Assembly (NCBI GenBank): GCA_023393715.1
Contig: JAEXCD010000057.1
Coordinates: forward strand, 1-11,279
DNA length: 11,279 nt
Direction: 5' to 3'
From: Bacillota bacterium
GTDB taxonomy: Bacteria > Bacillota > Clostridia > Tissierellales > Peptoniphilaceae
Shown: positions 5,927 to 11,279 of the stretch, one piece after another
Position numbering within the stretch: the stretch's first letter is position 1
Layout of the letters: every line of letters begins with the position of its first letter
Made by a program: the position numbers and the translations under genes
Notes under the pieces: generated by a model
Told to the model about the DNA's origin: nothing
Seen by the model: the letters and a program-made list of their open reading frames with translations, nothing else
The model's database searches: none

Positions 5927-8900
5927 TTACCGCACGACCACGTTTTGTTCCCCTAATAAATTTTTCAGTGCAAGAAGAAGCCGCTCCGAGCCCGATACGG
6001 AAAATCGCGCGTCCATCGCAGCGCTCTGTTTTCGGTCGGCAAAATACAGCACGACGGGCATCTGCCCCCCATCCTGCCCCAAAAGCTCCTTCATTTGCCG
6101 GTATTGATCCCGATCCTGCGAGGACAGCCTCAGATACAGCGTCTGCTGCGGCTGTTCCGCTATTGATTTTACCTCATCTGCCAGAATTTTTGCATCTCGT
6201 CCGTCCGAAATTTGCAAGGTTCCCGTGACGAGAACCGCGTGATCCACCTGGAGCATCGTCTGTACCCGGGCATAGTTTTTCGGAAACACGATCGCTTCGA
6301 TGACGCCGTACAAATCCTCCAGCTGAACGACGCACATGGGCAGATTTTTTTTCGTCTGCATATTTCTCCGACCGCGGATCAGCCCGCCCATACAGACCCT
6401 TCGTCCGTCGAAGCGCTCGGGATGATCCTCGGACAGAAGCTCCTGCATCGAAAAATTGGCAAACCGGCGCGCCGACGCCTCATACGGGCGGAAGGGATGA
6501 TCGGAAAGGTAGATGCCGAGCACCTCTTTTTCGTAGGCGAGCAGCTGCTCCTTTCGGTACTCGCGCAGCCGCTGCTCCTTTTTCGGCTCGTCCGTTTTCA
6601 GCTGATCGAACAGCGAGGTCTGCCCCTTCACGTTGCTGCGCCGCGCCTTCTGAATCGAGGAAATGGACATCTCCAGATCCATCATCATCTGTGCGCGCGA
6701 CAAGCCAAAGCAGTCCATCGCGCCCCCTTTAATCAGGTGTTCGATCGCCTTGCGATTCAGGCAGGACGGATCTTCCTCCAAAATTCGCTGAAAATAATCC
6801 TCCATATCCAAAAAACGGCCGTGTCGTGCGCGCGCGGCAACCGTCGCATCGACGAGGTTGGTGCCGACGTTTTTAATCGCCGTCAGCGCAAAGCGGATCG
6901 CGCCGTTTTCGACGCCGAACTTTCGCCCGCTCGCATTGACATCGGGGGGCAAAATCCGGATTCCCAGCCTCATCGCCTCCTGCATGTACAGCGCCATCGA
7001 CTCCACGTTTGCCATCAGCGAGCTCAGCAGCGCGGCAAAAAAGGCGCAGGGATAGTATTTTTTCAGAATCGCGGTCTGCATGGCGACAAAAGCGTAGGCG
7101 ACCGAGTGCGATTTATTGAAGGCGTACTTCGCAAATTCGATCATCTGATCAAAAATCTGATTGGCGACCGACTCCGGCACCCCACGCGCGCAGCAGCCCG
7201 GAATCGATACGGTTCCGTCCTCCTCCGTCTTTCCGTGTACGAAATAATGCCGGTTTTCCTCCATGACGGCCATTTTCTTCTTCGACATGGCGCGGCGCAG
7301 ATTATCCGCTCCGCCGAGCGAATAGCCCGCGAGCTGCTGAACGATCTGCATCACCTGCTCCTGATAGACAATCACGCCGTATGTCGTTTTCAGAATCGGC
7401 TCCAGCATGGGGTGCAGGTAGCGCACCTTCTCCGGGTGGTGCCGCACGTCGACATACGTCGGAATCTGATCCATCGGACCGGGGCGGAACAGAGCATTCG
7501 CCGCGACGAGATCGGCAAACCGATCCGGCTTCAGCTCCCGAAGAAAGCTGCGCATGCCATACGATTCAAACTGAAAAATACCAATCGTATCGGCTCGGTG
7601 GAACAGCGACATCGCCCCGGCATCCTCGACATCGATGTGATCCATGTCGAGCGTTACGCCATGCTGCTGCTCAACCAGCTCGACCGCATCGCGAATTACG
7701 GTCAGATTGCGAAGTCCCAGAAAATCCATCTTGAGCAGGCCCAGCTCTTCCAGCTCGGTCATATTGTACTGCGTCGTAATCTGATCCCCATTTCGGGACA
7801 GGGGCACGAGATGATCGACCGCTTCACCGGCGATCAGAACGCCCGCCGCATGCGTCGAGGTATGCCGCGGCAGCCCCTCAACCGCCATCGCCATATCGAT
7901 CAATCGCTTGTTTTGCGCGCTCTCCTCGTACAGCTTGCGAAAATCGGCGCTTTCCTGCAGCGCCGCCTTCAGCGTAATGTTGAGCCGGGCGGGCACAGCC
8001 TTGGCGATCCGATCGACCCGATCCAGCGGAATATCCATCGTGCGCGCGACGTCGCGAATGGCGTTTTTTGCCGCCATCGTGCCGAACGTCACGATCTGCG
8101 CCACCTTCTCCTCCCCGTATTTTCTCTTGACGTACTCGATCACGCGGTCGCGCCGTTCATAACAAAAGTCGATGTCGATATCCGGCATGGAGACGCGCTC
8201 CGGGTTGAGAAAGCGCTCGAACAGAAGGTCGTATTCCAGCGGGTCGATGCCCGTGATGCCGAGCGCGTAGGCCACGATTGAGCCCGCCGCCGAGCCGCGT
8301 CCCGGGCCGACCGTCACATCGTGCGTCTTCGCATAATCGACAAAATCGTGAACGATCAAAAAATAATCGGTATAGCCCATTTTTTCGATGACGGATAATT
8401 CATAGACCGCACGCGCACGCGCCGTCTCCAAAGCCGCCGCATCCGACGAGGCATAGCGCGCTTCAATGCCGCGGGACACTAACCCCTGAAGGTAGCTTTG
8501 ATTATTCTCCCCCTCCGGCACGGCAAAATGCGGCAGGTGCAGCTTGTGAAACTCGATGTCAAGCTGACAGCGCGCGGCAATGCGCTCGGTGTTCTCCACT
8601 GCCTGCGGCAGATCGGAAAAGAGCTCGGCCATTTCCTCCGGCGATTTCAGATAGTAATCGTCCGACGGAAATTTCATCCGGTTCGTTTCCAGAAGCGTCT
8701 TGCCCGTCTGAATGCACAGCAGAATGTCATGCGCCTCGGCGTCCGTTCGATCTATGTAATGGACGTCGTTCGTCGCGACCAGCCCGATCCCCGTCTCCGC
8801 GCTGATGCGCGCAAAAACGCGGCGCACCTGACGTTCTTCGGGCAGGCCGTGATTTTGAACCTCTAAAAAGAAATTGCCCCTGCCGAACAGCTCCTGATAC

Positions 8901-9367
8901 GCCAAAGCCAGCTGCTTCGTACTCTCGTAATCCAGCTCGACGGCGGCGCGCGCCACTTCGCCCGCCAAGCACGCAGACAGCGCGATCAGCCCCTCGTGAT
9001 GCTCGGACAAAAACAGCTTATCGATCCGCGGCTTGTAATAAAAGCCGTGAACATAGGCCTCCGAAACGATCTTCATCAGATTTCGGTATCCCTGCTCGTT
9101 TTCCGCAAGCAGCACCAAGTGATTCCGGTGCCGGTCGCTTCGGTCAAAACGATCGGCGCAAACATAGACCTCACACCCCAGAATCGGCTTCAGCCCGTAT
9201 TTTTTTGCCGCCTTGTAAAACTGGATCGCGCCGAACATATTGCCGTGATCGGTCAGCGCGATGTGCTTCATGCCGAGCTCGGCCACGCGCTCCATCAGCG
9301 GATCCAATCGGCAAAAGCCGTCCAGCAGGCTGAACTGGGTATGCGTATGCAAATGCGTAAACGCCAT
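5927..9367 (-). CDS. dnaE: DNA polymerase III subunit alpha
   Basis: A replicative DNA polymerase of the DnaE (C-family) type, 1146 residues. The N-terminal PHP domain (1-about 210) starts HLHTHTQFSLLDG and keeps all nine expected metal-site residues: H7, H9, D16, H41, E66, H83, C133, D201 and H203. The palm contains PDIDIDF (395-401) with its aspartate cluster and KMDFLGL with D548. GPGRGSAAGS (355-364) and FRPGPMDQIP (628-636 region) are further polymerase hallmarks, and FAKYAFNKSHSVAYA (745-759) is a finger-region signature. A sliding-clamp motif QTSLF is at 916-920, after the helix-hairpin-helix region. An OB fold spans about 988-1068, and a short terminal domain ends GEQNVVVR. AGGAGG (9373-9378) precedes the ATG by 5 nt. 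Bacillota often also have PolC, which would lie elsewhere if present. I see no obvious promoter in the 113 nt before it. Confidence 0.98.
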   Translation of the reverse strand: MAFTHLHTHTQFSLLDGFCRLDPLMERVAELGMKHIALTDHGNMFGAIQFYKAAKKYGLKPILGCEVYVCADRFDRSDRHRNHLVLLAENEQGYRNLMKIVSEAYVHGFYYKPRIDKLFLSEHHEGLIALSACLAGEVARAAVELDYESTKQLALAYQELFGRGNFFLEVQNHGLPEERQVRRVFARISAETGIGLVATNDVHYIDRTDAEAHDILLCIQTGKTLLETNRMKFPSDDYYLKSPEEMAELFSDLPQAVENTERIAARCQLDIEFHKLHLPHFAVPEGENNQSYLQGLVSRGIEARYASSDAAALETARARAVYELSVIEKMGYTDYFLIVHDFVDYAKTHDVTVGPGRGSAAGSIVAYALGITGIDPLEYDLLFERFLNPERVSMPDIDIDFCYERRDRVIEYVKRKYGEEKVAQIVTFGTMAAKNAIRDVARTMDIPLDRVDRIAKAVPARLNITLKAALQESADFRKLYEESAQNKRLIDMAMAVEGLPRHTSTHAAGVLIAGEAVDHLVPLSRNGDQITTQYNMTELEELGLLKMDFLGLRNLTVIRDAVELVEQQHGVTLDMDHIDVEDAGAMSLFHRADTIGIFQFESYGMRSFLRELKPDRFADLVAANALFRPGPMDQIPTYVDVRHHPEKVRYLHPMLEPILKTTYGVIVYQEQVMQIVQQLAGYSLGGADNLRRAMSKKKMAVMEENRHYFVHGKTEEDGTVSIPGCCARGVPESVANQIFDQMIEFAKYAFNKSHSVAYAFVAMQTAILKKYYPCAFFAALLSSLMANVESMALYMQEAMRLGIRILPPDVNASGRKFGVENGAIRFALTAIKNVGTNLVDATVAARARHGRFLDMEDYFQRILEEDPSCLNRKAIEHLIKGGAMDCFGLSRAQMMMDLEMSISSIQKARRSNVKGQTSLFDQLKTDEPKKEQRLREYRKEQLLAYEKEVLGIYLSDHPFRPYEASARRFANFSMQELLSEDHPERFDGRRVCMGGLIRGRRNMQTKKNLPMCVVQLEDLYGVIEAIVFPKNYARVQTMLQVDHAVLVTGTLQISDGRDAKILADEVKSIAEQPQQTLYLRLSSQDRDQYRQMKELLGQDGGQMPVVLYFADRKQSAAMDARFSVSGSERLLLALKNLLGEQNVVVR

Positions 9368-9404
9368 GATCGCCTCCTGCCTTTCTCATTTCTCCCCGTA
9401 ATCT

Positions 9405-9433
9405 TCGGCTGCCCATCCCCTATCGGAGATACA
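9405..9433. repeat. 29-bp direct repeat, copy 1
   Basis: Matches 9466-9494 at 27 of 29 positions with an offset of 61 bp. Read on the minus strand, this copy contains a TAG preceded by codons for VYLR, like the LYFR-stop of the lipoprotein gene in copy 2. It lies between that gene and dnaE, so it may be the last remnant of a second gene copy or a local duplication. Confidence 0.8.
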
Positions 9434-9465
9434 CATCAAGCTCGCCGTGCACGGTGTAGCTACTG

Positions 9466-9494
9466 TCGGCTGTCCATCCCCTATCGGAAATACA
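9466..9494. repeat. 29-bp direct repeat, copy 2
   Basis: Second copy of the repeat at 9405-9433, with two mismatches. It spans the final codons and TAG stop of the lipoprotein gene and continues about 15 nt into the intergenic region. Between the copies lies a perfect 10-bp palindrome, CCGTGCACGG (9445-9454). Confidence 0.8.
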
Positions 9495-10002
9495 GTCCCG
9501 CAACACGTCCCTCTTCATCGACGGAAATCGTAAAAAGGATGCTTGCCGCAGCATATTTTCCCTCAACAATGACAACAGAATAGGTTTTTCCCGTCTTCTC
9601 GTCGGTCATCTCGCTCACACTGCTCTGCCCAAAGTCGCCCAGACTGCCCTTATCCTTGATCTGTTCATACACCGCGTTGAGCACATCATCGGTCATCGTC
9701 GCCTGCATCGTTTCATCAAACAACGCCCGCAGCCCTTCGCTGTCTCGCGCATCGATCAATCGGACGACCTCGTAACCCACGGATAAAGCCTGATCCGGGT
9801 CGAGCCGCGTCGCAGCGCCTTCCGACGCCGCCTCTGCCCCACTCGATGCGCTCGCCTCGCTTTCCGACTCAACGGAAGACGATGTCGAAGCAGCTTTCTG
9901 TCCGTTCTCCGAGGTCGCGCTTTCCGAGCTGTCTCCGCCTTCTTTTGCGCCGCAGCTGCTCAGGAGCAATGCCAACGCCAAAAGTAATGCCGCCTTTTTC
10001 AT
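9481..10002 (-). CDS. Lipoprotein with DUF3887-like domain
   Basis: A predicted lipoprotein of 173 residues. The N-terminus MKKAALLLALALLLSSCG is a classic lipobox signal peptide with lipidated C17, so the protein should be anchored to the outer face of the membrane. Residues about 18-65 form a linker rich in Ser, Glu and Ala. Residues about 67-173 resemble DUF3887: a helical start (DPDQALSVGYEVVRLIDARD), a segment around FDETM and a beta-rich end finishing FTISVDEEGRVAGLYFR. That domain is often found in secreted Bacillota proteins, and its molecular role is not established. I chose the ATG at 10002, not the in-frame ATG at 10170, because it gives the signal peptide, has a GAGGGGAG ribosome binding site (about 9 nt spacing), and avoids overlapping the upstream gene. 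It starts 16 nt after the YhfC-like gene. Confidence 0.85.
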   Translation of the reverse strand: MKKAALLLALALLLSSCGAKEGGDSSESATSENGQKAASTSSSVESESEASASSGAEAASEGAATRLDPDQALSVGYEVVRLIDARDSEGLRALFDETMQATMTDDVLNAVYEQIKDKGSLGDFGQSSVSEMTDEKTGKTYSVVIVEGKYAAASILFTISVDEEGRVAGLYFR

Positions 10003-10018
10003 GTTTGATCTCCCCTCA

Positions 10019-10657
10019 CTATTTGATGTATTCCCTATCCGACCACTGTTTTGCCTTCCTCGCCGCATACGCTGCGCCGACGGCGCCCAGCAGCAGAAGC
10101 AGCAGCTCGACCGATGCGATCGACGCGCCGTTCTGCAGCAGGATCCCCGGGAAAAAGTCGATGAGCCCATGTATGAAAATGGCCAACAGAAGCCCGCTGC
10201 GCCAGCGTCCCGTCCGATCGGACTGCCAAATTAATGTAGTCAGCCCGACATGCAGCGCCACGGCGGAGCACCGCTCCAGCCACGCCCACGGCGAGAACGG
10301 CAGCGCTCCGTCGAGCAAAATCAGAATCCAGATTTCCATTACGCCGTGTCCCAGCCCAAACCACATCGCCTGTGTAGGCGCGCCGGGTCTCGGCCGAACG
10401 AGAAAACGGCGAAACAGAAGGCGTGCGGCCTCTTCAAACACGCCTGCGGAAAGGGCGATCAACCCCATCACCAGCAGCGGATGCTGAATCTGCCACGTCA
10501 GAAAAAACACCTGCCTGCCCAGCCATTGCAGCAAGGGCAGCCGCAAAAGCCCCTGTGAAACGAAGAAGCACACTGCACCCCATAAAAAAGCACGCATCGC
10601 CTCACCGGAACGCTTCGCCTCTCCTTTGCATCCGTTCTTTCCCTGTTCCTCGCTCAT
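10019..10657 (-). CDS. YhfC-family putative intramembrane protease
   Basis: A multi-pass membrane protein of 212 residues resembling the YhfC / DUF2324 family of putative membrane peptidases, related to the PrsW/CPBP glutamic intramembrane proteases. The candidate active-site residues fall in hydrophobic segments: FEEAARLLFRR with E75, E76 and R79; FGLGHGVMEIW with H104 and E108; AVALHVGL with H136; and FIHGLIDFF with H163 and D167. Hydrophobic stretches at about 22-40, 60-80, 97-117, 131-145, 154-174 and 181-199 suggest five to seven helices. The ATG at 10657 has AGGAG 5 nt upstream. A start at M21 (10597) is possible but has a weaker ribosome site. It lies 11 nt after the zinc-ribbon gene and 16 nt before the lipoprotein gene. 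Substrate unknown. Protease activity is inferred from the family and is not demonstrated here. Confidence 0.75.
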   Translation of the reverse strand: MSEEQGKNGCKGEAKRSGEAMRAFLWGAVCFFVSQGLLRLPLLQWLGRQVFFLTWQIQHPLLVMGLIALSAGVFEEAARLLFRRFLVRPRPGAPTQAMWFGLGHGVMEIWILILLDGALPFSPWAWLERCSAVALHVGLTTLIWQSDRTGRWRSGLLLAIFIHGLIDFFPGILLQNGASIASVELLLLLLGAVGAAYAARKAKQWSDREYIK

Positions 10658-10668
10658 CTCCGCTCCTC

Positions 10669-11067
10669 TCAGGTTCTCTTGATCATTTCATGCTTACATT
10701 TCGGACAACGCACCTTGATCTTTCCTTTTTTTCTCGGAACGCGCAGCTCTGTGCCGCACTGCTCGCAGCGAAAATATCGATGCGTCTTTGTCCCAAACAA
10801 ACGGCGTTTGGCGCTCATCACACCCGATCGAAGCACGCCCCGCTTGCGCAGATAGGCTGCGTTTTCACGGCTGCGCGCTGCAAGGTTTCGCGAAAAGGTG
10901 CGATAATAGCTGTAGCCGATCACGGCCACCGCCACAAGGCTCAGCCAGCGCCCTCCCCGTAGCACCAATCCCAGCAGAATAAACACGACTGCAAAGATGC
11001 TCAAAAACTGAGAATAGGCATCAATGCCGTTTCGCCCCCGCATAAACCGCTGATATTTCTCTTTCAA
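10669..11067 (-). CDS. Two-helix membrane protein with C-terminal zinc ribbon
   Basis: A small protein (132 residues from the chosen start) of a type seen in many Clostridia but without known function. A charged N-terminus with FMRGRNGIDAYSQFL leads into two transmembrane helices (about 20-36 and 41-57), then a basic linker, and a zinc ribbon with C101-x2-C104 and C121-x2-C124 close to the C-terminus. I prefer the TTG at 11067 because GGAGG (11076-11080) lies 8 nt upstream. The in-frame double ATG at 11085/11082 has no ribosome binding site, but it sits 3 nt after the preceding stop codon and could be reached by translational coupling, which would add six residues. It follows the YcgQ-like gene and precedes the YhfC-like gene closely, so joint transcription is likely. 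Confidence 0.75.
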   Translation of the reverse strand: MKEKYQRFMRGRNGIDAYSQFLSIFAVVFILLGLVLRGGRWLSLVAVAVIGYSYYRTFSRNLAARSRENAAYLRKRGVLRSGVMSAKRRLFGTKTHRYFRCEQCGTELRVPRKKGKIKVRCPKCKHEMIKRT

Positions 11068-11088
11068 ACCCACTTCCTCCATCATCCG

Positions 11089-11279
11089 TCAATATTGGTA
11101 ATAGTAGACATACGGCTCCTCCGGCGGCTCCGTCGGCGTAAGCTGCTCCAGAATGAGCTTCGGCTGTGTCCGCCCCTCGAATTCCGTTTCCACGACGCGT
11201 CCTTTTATTTGTACCCAATTCCCGTTTTCCGGAAGCTCTTTTCCGGAATATCCCGCCAAAATTCCCGCCGGTATCGCAT
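11089..11279 (-). CDS. C-terminal fragment of a YcgQ/TIGR03943-like protein, start outside window
   Basis: The last 62 codons of a gene that enters from the right edge and ends in TGA at 11089-11091. The visible part has the pattern NWVQIKGRVVETEFEGRTQPK, then an Ile/Leu strand, then a proline-rich end PPEEPYVYYYQY. I recognise this as the closing part of the TIGR03943/DUF1980 (B. subtilis YcgQ-like) family, which commonly ends in P-x-x-PYVY. Such proteins are normally encoded beside a YcgR-type permease, which would lie beyond 11279. Other evenly open frames here (for example 11021-11218) are shadows. The identification rests on a short stretch. Confidence 0.6.
   Translation of the reverse strand, partial: AIPAGILAGYSGKELPENGNWVQIKGRVVETEFEGRTQPKLILEQLTPTEPPEEPYVYYYQY

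Noticed and set aside
6212..8281. Plus-strand open frame of 689 codons opposite dnaE
   Set aside because: Same cause: antisense shadow of a highly conserved gene, with Arg/His/Leu-rich, low-information translation and no ribosome binding site noted.
9171..9416. Minus-strand frame starting at the ATG inside repeat copy 1 and overlapping the 5' end of dnaE
   Set aside because: GGGGATG looks like a start with a ribosome site, but the translation is low-complexity Gly/Arg/Ala and dnaE occupies the same DNA in a strongly supported frame.
10003..10170. N-terminal extension of the lipoprotein gene to an ATG at 10170
   Set aside because: The extra 56 residues are Cys/Arg/Ser-rich, overlap the YhfC-like gene and would bury a textbook lipoprotein signal peptide inside the protein.
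11021..11218. 65-codon minus-strand frame overlapping the YcgQ-like end and the zinc-ribbon gene
   Set aside because: Shadow in another frame. The translation is Gly/Arg/Ala-rich, and the alternative frame gives a recognisable family C-terminus.

Overview
The window comes from a fairly GC-rich member of the Bacillota, most likely an anaerobic Clostridia-type bacterium. Three things suggest this: the order dnaE-pfkA-pyk, a classic Gram-positive arrangement; strong GGAGG-type ribosome binding sites on nearly every gene; and a clostridial-type 4-hydroxybutyrate dehydrogenase. I do not name a genus. Every gene I can support is on the minus strand, so transcription runs from the right end of the window to the left.

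Right part (about 11279 to 9481): four small, closely packed genes. They are the C-terminal end of a YcgQ/TIGR03943-like protein, a two-helix membrane protein with a C-terminal zinc ribbon, a YhfC-family putative intramembrane protease, and a lipoprotein with a DUF3887-like domain. All four look envelope-associated. Their joint role is unknown. Just downstream is a 113-nt gap before dnaE, which contains a near-perfect 29-bp direct repeat that also covers the stop codon of the lipoprotein gene.

Central part (9367 to 1437): dnaE (DNA polymerase III alpha, with an intact PHP site), pfkA (ATP-type phosphofructokinase), pyk (pyruvate kinase with the extra PEP-utiliser domain), gldA (glycerol dehydrogenase) and a flavodoxin-fold flavoprotein with a cysteine cluster. 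Gaps are 12 to 41 nt and the run ends at a strong intrinsic terminator (1332-1363). This reads as one transcription unit linking the two irreversible control steps of glycolysis with glycerol/dihydroxyacetone redox chemistry.

Left part (1338 to 1): a 4-hydroxybutyrate dehydrogenase gene, cut by the window edge about 37 residues short of its expected end. It has its own near-consensus sigma-A promoter (TTGACA, 17 nt, TATACT) and a leader of about 135 nt. The enzyme suggests butyrate formation via succinate semialdehyde and 4-hydroxybutyrate. Partner genes would be expected just beyond coordinate 1.

I see no tRNA, rRNA, CRISPR array, insertion sequence or phage gene. The content is mostly core metabolism. 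The less ordinary points are the redox genes attached to the glycolytic operon, the repeat that may be the scar of a lost paralogue, and the small membrane-protein cluster.
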